Shown here one piece after another: positions 54,038-62,095 of a stretch of 64,000 nucleotides of DNA (the first letter of the stretch is position 1; every line of letters starts with the position of its first letter). The stretch lies in NCBI GenBank assembly GCA_963422655.1, contig OY730440.1:1364001-1428000 (forward strand), read 5' to 3'. Origin of the DNA: CATQHS01 sp963422655. GTDB lineage: Bacteria; Actinomycetota; Acidimicrobiia; Acidimicrobiales; Aldehydirespiratoraceae. Below the pieces are notes generated by a model. That model was not told the DNA's origin. It saw only the letters and a list, made by a program, of their open reading frames with translations, and ran no database searches. The translations under genes and the position numbers were made by a program.

Positions 54038-55312
54038 TCAACCGCAGACGTCGATGGCCACCGCCGCGTACACCTTGGCTGCGGCCACGAGGTCGTCCAG
54101 TTCGAAATGGCCGGTTCCCTGCACCGCGGCCGAGCCTCGGGGCGGGCCGAAGGTGAGCGACGGGATGCCCACAGCGTTGAAGATGTTGGTGTCGCGCCAC
54201 ATGCTGGTGTGGGCCACCTGCGGGGGCGGGGTCCGGCCCCCCACGATCTCGCCGTAGGCCCTCTCCACTGCCGTGCTCAGTGGTTCCACCCCGGTTCCCA
54301 CCCGGCCCGCCTTGGCCGTGTAGCACTCGATCTCGGCACCGGGATCGACGGATCGGGCCACGGCTGAGACCTCGTCGATCACCGCGTCTTGATCGGCGCC
54401 GGGCGGGGTACGCACGTCCATGTACAGCTTGCACACCGGCGACGACCGGTTGGGGCGGTACGGCACCCCGCCCCGTATGGCCCCCACCTGCGCCTTGGGC
54501 CGCACCTCTCCCAGCTCCGACTGGTAGGAGTTGCGGTTCTCGTAGTCGATGCACCACGCTTCCAGCGCTGTGGCCACGGCTGCGCCCTTGACGATGGCGT
54601 TGGGATGATCGGGCAGGTCGGGTTCCCGAATCAGCCTGGGCGTGTACATGTTTCGGCCCCTCAGGGTGACCTTGAGGTACACGGCCCCGCACTCGATCCA
54701 CGACATCGACCAAGCCGTGGTCTCGGCCACCAAGGCGTAGTCGGCCCGAACCCCGTGGTCGACGAGGTGCCGGGTGCCGAAGCCCTTGCCCTCGTAGCTG
54801 AGGCCCTGATACTCATCGACCGGCGCCATGCCGGTCTCACCGACGACCGAGGTCAGGATCACGTCGCCGGTCAAGCGCCCACGGGCTCGACTGAGCGCTT
54901 TGGCCATCACCATGAACACCGACATGCAGCCCCGGTCGTTCAGCACGGTGTGGCCGAAGATCCGGTCACCCTCCCGCCAGGCTCCGACCCGGTTGGGGTC
55001 GCTCGACTCCATGAGGTTGTCGTGATCTGGTCCGCTGATCTCGGTGTCGAGATGGGCGTTGAAGATCAGGCTGGTTCCCCTGGCCTCGGACCCGGCCAAG
55101 GTGGCCACCACGTTGGAACGGTCGGGCAGTAGCTGTTGCTGGCGAGCCGGTATCTGATGACGCTGGTACCAGGCGCTGACCGCATCAGCCCCGGGCTGCT
55201 CATGGCCGCAGGGCGCGTAGGTGTTGCCCAGCTCCAAGCACGTCTCAGCCAGCAGCTCCCGGTCGGCTTCGATCAGCTCAAAGACCTCACGGCGGAAATC
55301 GGGTTCAGTCAT
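54038..55312 (-). CDS. M20-family metallopeptidase/deacylase
   Basis: 424 residues. FNAHLDTEI, GHTVLNDRGCMSVFMVMAK and VVGETG occupy the places of the zinc-site and catalytic-glutamate motifs, and a dimerisation-like domain follows. The family hydrolyses N-acyl amino acids, small peptides or amides. The catalytic EE pair is reduced to GET here, so details of the site may differ. It is divergent from the amidohydrolase cluster, with which it shares the AT-rich control region. Confidence 0.88.
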   Translation of the reverse strand: MTEPDFRREVFELIEADRELLAETCLELGNTYAPCGHEQPGADAVSAWYQRHQIPARQQQLLPDRSNVVATLAGSEARGTSLIFNAHLDTEISGPDHDNLMESSDPNRVGAWREGDRIFGHTVLNDRGCMSVFMVMAKALSRARGRLTGDVILTSVVGETGMAPVDEYQGLSYEGKGFGTRHLVDHGVRADYALVAETTAWSMSWIECGAVYLKVTLRGRNMYTPRLIREPDLPDHPNAIVKGAAVATALEAWCIDYENRNSYQSELGEVRPKAQVGAIRGGVPYRPNRSSPVCKLYMDVRTPPGADQDAVIDEVSAVARSVDPGAEIECYTAKAGRVGTGVEPLSTAVERAYGEIVGGRTPPPQVAHTSMWRDTNIFNAVGIPSLTFGPPRGSAAVQGTGHFELDDLVAAAKVYAAVAIDVCG

Positions 55313-55795
55313 TTGGATGTCTTCAATGAGGTTTGGGGGTCTCCGACGTTATTCAAGGTGTCTCCGATGTTATTCCAGGTACCTCCGACAGCGATTACAC
55401 AACCGCGCTCGCAGAGCCCAGCGTAGTCAGCAAACCAGGTAGGCAGGGAAGCTGCTGCCAGTTAGGCCGGCTCAGGCCCCGTAGGGTTCGGCCGGCTCAG
55501 GCCCCGTACGGGAATTGCAGCCGATCCGGCGGAACGGTATATGGTATGCAAGATATACTGTATACAGAATGTAGAGTATAAACAGAATAAAGTATACAGG
55601 CAGAATACAGTATACAAAATGCAGTAGGATACAGATCTAATAGTAGATACAGATCTAAATATTAACAGAACGTAGGACGCTGGCCGTGTGTCTGCGGTAT
55701 CGGGCGCGCAAGCCGTCCCGGCCGTAACGGCGCCGGGTTCCAGGACACGAAGGTTCCAGGGGCCAAAGTTCCAGGACCCAATGAAAGGAGCAAGT
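55313..55795. promoter_or_regulatory. Intergenic control region with AT-rich palindrome array
   Basis: 483 bp with no gene. Parts: CTCCGA(C/T)GTTATTC direct repeats near 55,345-55,375; a 19-bp repeat GGCCGGCTCAGGCCCCGTA at 55465 and 55490; the GTATAC array at 55,555-55,620; two ATACAGATCTAA copies near 55,630-55,660; and three GTTCCAGG copies at 55,738-55,775. The A+T peak at 55,540-55,680 contrasts strongly with the rest of the window. Confidence 0.55.
55558..55615. promoter_or_regulatory. Three GTATAC operator-like palindromes
   Basis: CTGTATACAG (55558-55567, perfect 10-bp palindrome), GTATAC at 55592-55597 and GTATAC at 55610-55615. TTGTATACAA-type sites are typical for FCD-subfamily GntR repressors, which often control catabolic operons. 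No such regulator gene is inside the window. Confidence 0.45.
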
Positions 55796-56992
55796 GTGCG
55801 TGAGGGCATGACGATCATCGACACCGATACCCATGTCTGGCCATCGGTGGAGGTGCTGAAGCGCTATGCCGATCAGAAGCTGCTCGACCGCTGGGACGAC
55901 GAGCTGGCCCGGTACGAGCGCAGGGTCGAGCTACCCCTCACCTACGGTGACCCCAAGGGTGCGTGGACGAATCTCAGTATCGAGCCACGCGGCTACCTCC
56001 GGGAGATCGGCGAGAAGTCACAACTCGAGGAGAAGCTGGGAGCGGGGGGTCGAGCCGCCTTGGAGGGCAAGATCCGGGGCTTGGTCATCACCGAGGACTC
56101 CCCGACCGAGAGCGTCGGCCATGACAACGCCGAGGGCCGGCTGGCCGACATGGACCGCGAGGGAGTGGACGTCCACCTACTGATACCCGGCACTTGGCCC
56201 CAATCGGTCACCGTTTGCGCCATCGAAGTGGCCACCGGCCTGTACGAGGCCTACGCCCGGTACATGACCGACTTCTGCTCGACCGCTCCCGACCGACTGA
56301 AGAGCCTGTTGTTGATCACCGGCTCCGACGTGGAGTGGTCGGTGGGCCACATCACCGAGAACGCCTCGCAGGCATCGGTCTCGGGGGCCATGTTGGCGCT
56401 GGCCGAGGGCGTTCCCATCGACGACCCGGACCTGGAGCCCATCTGGGCCGCCCTGGCCGAAGCCGACCTGCCCCTGCTCCACCATTCCTTCTTCTACGAA
56501 CCGCCCTATTTCCCCGGCTACCGGGACGTGTGGGACAACATCGTGGTGGCCCGCACCGCCGCCCATCCCTGGGGGGCTCAGCTCCGCCTCGCCTACTTGC
56601 TGCTCAGCGGGGTGTTCGACCGCCACCCGAACTTCCGGGTCGGGTTCTCCGAGACCGGGTGCGGCTGGCTCCCGGAGTGGCTGCTGCGTCTCGACGGTCA
56701 GTCCAAGCACCTCAAGAGCAAGGGGCCGGCTCTGTCCATGGCCCCCTCCGACTATGCCCGGGCCGGTCACGTGTTCTGTGGCATCGAGTTCTATGAGGGT
56801 GAGAAGATCTTCGATTACGTCACCAACGTGCTCGGTGACGGCGTACTCATGTACCAGTCCGACTTCCCCCACGCCCAATGTCGCTTTCCCGACTCGCCCG
56901 GAGTGGCCCTGGGTTGGGACATATGTGACTCTCGGCAACGAGAGAAGCTCTTCTGGGGCAACGCCACCCGGTTCCTGCGCATGGCTGTATGA
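55796..56992 (+). CDS. ACMSD-like amidohydrolase (metal-dependent hydrolase/decarboxylase)
   Basis: 398 residues. The family start IIDTDTHVWPS (first metal motif in D-T-H form), the central LPLLHHSFFY, HPNFRVGFSETGCGWLPEW and the C-terminal SDFPHAQ with the catalytic aspartate are all present. Members are amidohydrolases or non-oxidative decarboxylases of aromatic acids. GTG 55796 has AAAGGAG 5 nt upstream; an earlier start is possible but poorly supported. First gene of a co-directional cluster to the window end. Confidence 0.9.
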   Translation: MREGMTIIDTDTHVWPSVEVLKRYADQKLLDRWDDELARYERRVELPLTYGDPKGAWTNLSIEPRGYLREIGEKSQLEEKLGAGGRAALEGKIRGLVITEDSPTESVGHDNAEGRLADMDREGVDVHLLIPGTWPQSVTVCAIEVATGLYEAYARYMTDFCSTAPDRLKSLLLITGSDVEWSVGHITENASQASVSGAMLALAEGVPIDDPDLEPIWAALAEADLPLLHHSFFYEPPYFPGYRDVWDNIVVARTAAHPWGAQLRLAYLLLSGVFDRHPNFRVGFSETGCGWLPEWLLRLDGQSKHLKSKGPALSMAPSDYARAGHVFCGIEFYEGEKIFDYVTNVLGDGVLMYQSDFPHAQCRFPDSPGVALGWDICDSRQREKLFWGNATRFLRMAV

Positions 56993-57075
56993 CTGGACGC
57001 GCAAACACCCAACGCACACGCCCGCACCCCACGCACACGCACACACCCAACGCACAACGGCAAAGGACTACAACG

Positions 57076-57741
57076 ATGGCTGAACGGGAGCAAGTAAGGC
57101 TCCGAGAACGGGATCGAAGTGAGGAGGATCGCCACCCCTACGAGGTTTTCTTCTCCACCTTCAAGGAGCGTCGTGATCTGGCCAACCGCGGCCAGATCGT
57201 GATCAAAGGCAAAGACCTTCCTTGGCAGCAGTCCCGCCAGGGCCGTAGCAAGTACTTCCTGCACATGAAGGCCGAGGACCGGGCCGTCCAGGACTGGATG
57301 CTGTTCCAGAAGGACATCCAGACCGAGTCCGGCGCCCACACTCACCAAGGCGGGCTGGTCATCTACGTCACCCGAGGGGCCGGCTACAGCGTTTTTGACG
57401 GTGTCGAGTACCACTGGAAGCCCGGCGATCTGCTCATCCTGCCGGTCAAGCCGGGCGGGGTCGAGCACCAGCACTTCAACTACGACAACGATCAGAGCTC
57501 GCAGTGGGTCGCCTTCATCTACATCCCCTTCCTGTTCCAGACCGGCTCGATGCTGGCCCAAGTCAAAGAGCAGTCCAACTGGCGGGAAATGGCCGGTAAA
57601 GACACGGGCGACAGCAGCACTGACAGCGTGGGCAGCGTGGGCAGCGTGGGCAGCGTGGGCAGCGTGGGCAGCGTCAGCGAGGATCCGATAGTGGCCGTCA
57701 CCAAGATCATCGGCGAGCGAGCGGGAGACACCAGTGGCTGA
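57076..57741 (+). CDS. Cupin-domain protein 1
   Basis: 221 residues with a single cupin. Metal-site residues are suggested by GAHTHQGGLVIYV (about 86-98) and the second motif GGVEHQHFNY. Cupins of this type include dioxygenases and decarboxylases. The C-terminus has GSV repeats from a 9-bp unit (57622-57675), not part of the fold. ATG 57076 follows AAAGGA. It overlaps the next cupin by 8 nt, so the two may form a pair. Confidence 0.88.
   Translation: MAEREQVRLRERDRSEEDRHPYEVFFSTFKERRDLANRGQIVIKGKDLPWQQSRQGRSKYFLHMKAEDRAVQDWMLFQKDIQTESGAHTHQGGLVIYVTRGAGYSVFDGVEYHWKPGDLLILPVKPGGVEHQHFNYDNDQSSQWVAFIYIPFLFQTGSMLAQVKEQSNWREMAGKDTGDSSTDSVGSVGSVGSVGSVGSVSEDPIVAVTKIIGERAGDTSG
57622..57675 (+). repeat. 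9-bp tandem repeat (GSV) in cupin protein 1
   Basis: GGCAGCGTG or a one-base variant repeats six times, encoding Gly-Ser-Val. Confidence 0.95.
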
Positions 57742-58231
57742 GCAGACCCTCTACGACCTCACCTTCGCCGAGGCCCGAGCCGAGCGAGATCGCCGGATCG
57801 AGGCCAAGAACCTGATCGGGCGGGAAGAATGCGACCCCGAGCTCAATCGGATGGGCACCATGCGGTGGTACCTGCACCCCCGTTTGGAGACGCCCAGCAC
57901 CCGGGCTCTGTACTTCCACGAGCTGGAGATCCCCCAAACCTCCAACAGCGGCAAGCTCTACTGCCAGGGTGGCATCTTGCATTTCGTGCTCATGGGCAGC
58001 GGCTACACCGTGGTAGACGGCAACGCCCATGAGTGGGAGGAGGGCGACGCCATCGTCATCCCCATCAGGGAATCCGGGGTCACCTACCAGCATTTCAACA
58101 CCGGTGTCGGCGTCGCCCGCATACTCGTGAGCTGGGCCAACCTCGACTCGGCCATCAGCGCCGAGGGTGGGGTGGCCATGGAGGTTCTCGAACCCTGCCC
58201 CGAGTGGCAGGCCGCCAACCCGGCGAGCTGA
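57734..58231 (+). CDS. Cupin-domain protein 2
   Basis: 165 residues, one cupin. GGILHFVLMGSGYTVVDGN and EWEEGDAIVIPI match the double-stranded beta-helix; SGVTYQHFN aligns with EHQHFN of cupin 1. The first motif shows fewer histidines than cupin 1, so metal binding may be weaker or absent. Overlap with cupin 1 suggests coupled translation and perhaps a heteromeric enzyme. Confidence 0.85.
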   Translation: MAEQTLYDLTFAEARAERDRRIEAKNLIGREECDPELNRMGTMRWYLHPRLETPSTRALYFHELEIPQTSNSGKLYCQGGILHFVLMGSGYTVVDGNAHEWEEGDAIVIPIRESGVTYQHFNTGVGVARILVSWANLDSAISAEGGVAMEVLEPCPEWQAANPAS

Positions 58232-58246
58232 GTCACCCCATGGTTG

Positions 58247-58343
58247 CGGTGAGGCGAGAAGAGAAGCGAGAAGAAGAGAAGAGAAGGTAGAAGAGAAGTG
58301 AGGCGAGAAGAGAAGTGAGGGTAGAAGAGAAGTGAGGGGAGAG
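58247..58343 (+). repeat. Polypurine tract with tandem 17-nt units before the AAA+ gene
   Basis: Almost only A and G over about 95 nt. The AGAAGAGAAGTGAGG core occurs three times in direct order. The AAA+ GTG lies in the last unit. The tract could affect translation start or DNA structure. Confidence 0.8.
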
Positions 58344-60569
58344 ACGCCCGTTTCCGACGGCGTGTCGATGCATCCCACCGGCGACGGCATTGATGGAGGT
58401 TCAACCGCTGAGGCTCAGGCGGCTCGCCCGGCGCCGGCTGTCGAGCTCGGACCGTCGGAGGTGAGCCTCGCCGCTGTAGTCATGACCCGGCTCGGCAGCG
58501 GTGCAGGCCAGGCGGTGACCCTGCGAACCCCCGGTCACCAAGCTTGGGCCAAGGTGAGACCCCACCCCGACCGAGACGCCCGGCTGGTGCGGCTGGGCCG
58601 GATGTTGTGGCCCCAGCTCGGCGTGCGGCCCGGCCAGCCCATCGCCATCGGAGCGGTCGGCGATCTCCCCGGGGCTGAAACGGCCCGGATCACGCCGCCC
58701 TACAACCTCACCTTCAACCTCCACCAACGGCTCTTGGAAAAGCTGCGCGACGACGGCACTCCGCTGTATCCCGGCAACCGGGTGCTGGCTGAGATATATC
58801 CGGGTGGAGCCGGCATGTTGGTTCGCGTCGATCTGGCCTCCCCGGCCCCGGCCCGAATGGTCGACGCGACCGAGGTCGAGCTGCACCGGGCCGATGTGAG
58901 TGTTTCCGAACGGGTCATCACCCTGGCCGACGTGGGCGGTTCCGATGCCATGATCCGTCGGCTCCGGGAGCTGGTCGAGCTCCCGTTGCTGCGACCCGCC
59001 TTCTACCGCCGACTCGGAGTCAGACCCCCCAAAGGGGTCCTACTCCACGGTCCGCCCGGCACCGGCAAGACCCTGATCTGCAAGGCCTTGGCCAACGAGC
59101 TGGGGGTCACCGCCTACCGGATGTCGGCCACCGAGCTGGTCGGCAGCGTTCAGGGCGAGACCGAAGCCAACTTGCGCCTGCTGTTCTCCCGAGCCCTGGC
59201 CCATGCCCCTTCGCTGGTGATGATCGACGAGCTCGACGTGATCGCCACCAACCGGGAACGGCTGGCTTCCCAGAGCGACGTGCGAGCAGCCAGCCAGCTC
59301 CTCACCCTGCTAGACGGGCTGGAAGAGGTGGACGGGCTGATCCTGATGGCCACCACCAACCGGATCCAGGCCATCGACCCCGCATTTAGACGTCCGGGTC
59401 GTTTCGAAGAGGAGATCTTGGTGGGCCCCCCTGACGAACCGGCCCGGGCCGAGATCCTGTCCATCCACACCCGGGAGATGCCCCTGAGCGTCGATGGTCA
59501 TGACGCCATGGGTGATGTTGCCGGTGAGACGGGTGGGTTCGTGGGTGCCGACCTCATGCACTTGGCCCGCTCGGCCGGACTGGCGGCGGCCGACCGGTTG
59601 TCCAGGGGTCGAGAGGGGTTCGAGCTGGCCGATTCCCTCGAAGACGTGAACCTCGCCGTCGAGCGGGAAGACTTCCAGTCGGCATTGCGCACCGTGCGGC
59701 CCAGCGTGCTTCGCGATGTGGTGACCCGAACCGAACGCATCACCTGGGACCGGATCGTCGGGCTAGCCGAGCTCAAGGCTCGCTTGGGCGAGCTGGGCCG
59801 GCGCGCTGTCGCCGGGGTAGCCGCTGGTCAAGGTGCGGCCACAGGTCAAGGTGCGGCCACAGGTCAAGGTGCGGCCACAGGTCAAGGTGCGGCCACAGGT
59901 CAAGGTGCGGCCACAGGTCAAGGTGCGGCCACAGGTCAAGGTGTACTGCTGCACGGCCCGACGGGCTCGGGCAAGAGCGCGCTGGTCCACGCGCTGGCCA
60001 CCGAACTGGGGGTGAACTTCGTTGCCATCGAACCGAGCAAGGTTTACAATCAGTGGCTGGGCGAGTCCGAGGAAGCAGTCCGGGCCTTGTTCCGTCGAGC
60101 CATCGAAGCCCGGCCCTGCTTGGTCGTGCTCGATCATCTCGATTCCTTGGCGCCGACGCGGGCCGGGCCGGGCGGCGAGCGAACCGATGAGCGGGTCGTT
60201 GCTGCGCTGCTGGCGTCGCTCGATGATGTGCTGGCGGCGGGAAGCGTTTTGGTTGTCGGCGTGTCCAACCGACCCGAGCTGATCGACCCGGCCGTACTGC
60301 GCTCGGGCCGTCTGGGCCTGCACTTGGAGATACCCAACCCCGACGAAACCCGTCGGGCGGAAATGCTCTCGCTGCTGACTGCGGCCCACGGGCTCGACCT
60401 CGGAGCTGACCTGTTAACAGAACTGGCCGAGAGCACCCGGGGTTGGAGCGCGGCTGGCATGGTGATGCTCGTGAACGAGGGGGCCAGCCGAGCCGCCTCG
60501 GAGGATAGACCCATGCGTCTCGACGACATCGTCGACGCCCTCCCGGCGTTGGCCCGGATTCAGGCTTAG
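58332..60569 (+). CDS. Cdc48-like tandem AAA+ ATPase with repeat insert
   Basis: 745 residues: an N-domain (about 45-190) and two AAA+ modules. D1 has GPPGTGKT (about 239) , Walker B VMIDELD and RRPGRF with the arginine finger. D2 has GPTGSGKS (about 541) but Walker B reads LVVLDHLD, with His in place of the catalytic Glu. Just before the D2 P-loop is a GQGAAT x6 insert (59826-59943). Such unfoldases pull substrates apart; D1 probably does the work here. GTG 58332 is used; ATG 58368 is an alternative. Confidence 0.9.
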   Translation: MRGETPVSDGVSMHPTGDGIDGGSTAEAQAARPAPAVELGPSEVSLAAVVMTRLGSGAGQAVTLRTPGHQAWAKVRPHPDRDARLVRLGRMLWPQLGVRPGQPIAIGAVGDLPGAETARITPPYNLTFNLHQRLLEKLRDDGTPLYPGNRVLAEIYPGGAGMLVRVDLASPAPARMVDATEVELHRADVSVSERVITLADVGGSDAMIRRLRELVELPLLRPAFYRRLGVRPPKGVLLHGPPGTGKTLICKALANELGVTAYRMSATELVGSVQGETEANLRLLFSRALAHAPSLVMIDELDVIATNRERLASQSDVRAASQLLTLLDGLEEVDGLILMATTNRIQAIDPAFRRPGRFEEEILVGPPDEPARAEILSIHTREMPLSVDGHDAMGDVAGETGGFVGADLMHLARSAGLAAADRLSRGREGFELADSLEDVNLAVEREDFQSALRTVRPSVLRDVVTRTERITWDRIVGLAELKARLGELGRRAVAGVAAGQGAATGQGAATGQGAATGQGAATGQGAATGQGAATGQGVLLHGPTGSGKSALVHALATELGVNFVAIEPSKVYNQWLGESEEAVRALFRRAIEARPCLVVLDHLDSLAPTRAGPGGERTDERVVAALLASLDDVLAAGSVLVVGVSNRPELIDPAVLRSGRLGLHLEIPNPDETRRAEMLSLLTAAHGLDLGADLLTELAESTRGWSAAGMVMLVNEGASRAASEDRPMRLDDIVDALPALARIQA
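59826..59943 (+). repeat. Six 18-bp tandem units in the AAA+ gene
   Basis: GGTCAAGGTGCGGCCACA repeats six times without change, plus a 10-nt partial. Encodes GQGAAT directly before the GVLLHGPTGSGKS strand and P-loop of D2. Confidence 0.97.
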
Positions 60570-60574
60570 CGACC

Positions 60575-62095
60575 GTGTCCACCGGTGGAAACGATTCGAT
60601 GGATCTGGTCGCAGCCGGAACGGCCGGCGTCGCTACCGGTCATCCGCTGGCCACCGCCGCCGGGATCGACGCCTTGGCCGCCGGCGGCAGCGCTGCCGAC
60701 GCCGTCCTGGCCGCCGGGTTCACCGAGTGGGTGGTCAATGCTCCTTTGTGCGGTCCGGGCGGCGAGCTTCTCGCCCTTGTTGTCGACGGTGACGAGGTCA
60801 CTGTTTACGGCGGCTGGTCTCGGACGCCGCTGGCCTTGGACCCCGGCGCCGAGCTCACCGGCTCCGGACCACGGGCGGCCGCGGTACCGGGCGCGTTGCG
60901 GGGGGCTGAAGCCCTGTGGAAGGACCGCGGCCGCTTGCGGTGGCGTGATCTATTCGCGGCCGGGCTCGAAGCGGCGGGAGGTCACGAGGTCACCCCTCGT
61001 CTGGGCACGGTGTACGAGCTGGTCGGGGCCCGGGGTTTCGACCGGGCTCTGTACCGGATCACCGGCTCGATCGAACCTCCCCGAACGGGCGAGACGATCC
61101 GGCTGGCCAGCCTGGCCGAGAGCCTGGCCCAGATCGGGGCCGATGGCGCCGACGCCCTCTACCACGGCAGCCTGGGTGACCGGGTGGCGGCCGCGGCCGA
61201 ACACGACGGGGCCTGGCTCCGGCGGGAGGACCTGCGGATGATCGAAGCCAGGATCGACCCGGCCATCCGCCACGACTTCGACGACATCACGGTTTGGGTA
61301 CCGGGGCCGCCGAGCTACGCCCCCATCACGCCGGTGCTACTGGACCGGACCCCGCCCGGCGCCGATCCCACCCAGCGCAGCTATGCCGAAGCCCTGGCTC
61401 CCCTGATCGAGCAGCTTCTGGTCGAGCTGTGTGTCCAAGGCCAGGCCGGCACCAGCGTTTCGGCCGCCGTCGACGCCGATGGAGTATCAGTGGTGCTGGT
61501 CCATAGTTTGGCCGGTATACAGTTCGGCACCGGCTGGGTGGCGGGTGACACCGGCATCGCCCTGAGCAACCGGGTCGGCACCGCGCTGTCGAACCGTGAG
61601 GATCTCCCCGCGGCCAACCCCCGGCCCGGCGCAACCCTGCCTCACACCCTCAGCGCCGCCCATGTGCGCCGAAACACCGAGGCCGGACCGTCCCGCTGGA
61701 TGACCCTGGCCACTTCCGGAGGTGATCGGCAGGTTCAATGGCTGGCTCAGTCCATCCAGCGCTTCCGCCGTCATGAAGCCACGACCGGAATCGTGTCCGG
61801 TCCCCGCTGGTTCGTGTGCCCCGAGGGCGACCGGTTCGGCGTCCCGGCCGGAATCGGCCGGGCATGGAGTGCCTTTGCCGAACCCGGCATCGAGTGGCGA
61901 GACGACGCCCGCATCGCCGGTTACGAGGTGAAGCGCCCCGACAACGTCGGTGGCAGCCTCCAAATCGTCGTCGGAATGTCCGTCGGCACCGTGGAGCTGG
62001 GTAGCGATCCCCGGGCTGCGGGCGGGGCTCGGGCCGTTCCCGCCCGGAGTGATACCGGGAGTGGTACCGGAGGTGACTCGTGTATGTCGACCTGA
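60575..62095 (+). CDS. Gamma-glutamyltransferase-like Ntn hydrolase
   Basis: 506 residues. VATGHPLATAAGIDALAAGGSAADAVLAAGF is the classical N-terminal GGT segment (read in halves), with later PGGELLALV, VPGALRGAEAL and the presumed autoprocessing site QAGTSVSAAVDADG (about 290) where other GGTs have TTHxSVVD: the nucleophile Thr remains, the following TH does not. No signal peptide, so it is probably cytosolic. It may split gamma-glutamyl amides in a catabolic route. The 3' end overlaps the next gene by 16 nt. Confidence 0.82.
   Translation: MSTGGNDSMDLVAAGTAGVATGHPLATAAGIDALAAGGSAADAVLAAGFTEWVVNAPLCGPGGELLALVVDGDEVTVYGGWSRTPLALDPGAELTGSGPRAAAVPGALRGAEALWKDRGRLRWRDLFAAGLEAAGGHEVTPRLGTVYELVGARGFDRALYRITGSIEPPRTGETIRLASLAESLAQIGADGADALYHGSLGDRVAAAAEHDGAWLRREDLRMIEARIDPAIRHDFDDITVWVPGPPSYAPITPVLLDRTPPGADPTQRSYAEALAPLIEQLLVELCVQGQAGTSVSAAVDADGVSVVLVHSLAGIQFGTGWVAGDTGIALSNRVGTALSNREDLPAANPRPGATLPHTLSAAHVRRNTEAGPSRWMTLATSGGDRQVQWLAQSIQRFRRHEATTGIVSGPRWFVCPEGDRFGVPAGIGRAWSAFAEPGIEWRDDARIAGYEVKRPDNVGGSLQIVVGMSVGTVELGSDPRAAGGARAVPARSDTGSGTGGDSCMST

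Noticed and set aside
55462..55824. 120-codon minus-strand ORF in the AT-rich control region
   Set aside because: It spans palindromes and repeats and overlaps the amidohydrolase start; composition changes sharply along its length and no motif is seen.
59826..59943. CRISPR array
   Set aside because: The 18-bp units are contiguous, without spacers, and in frame in an AAA+ gene.
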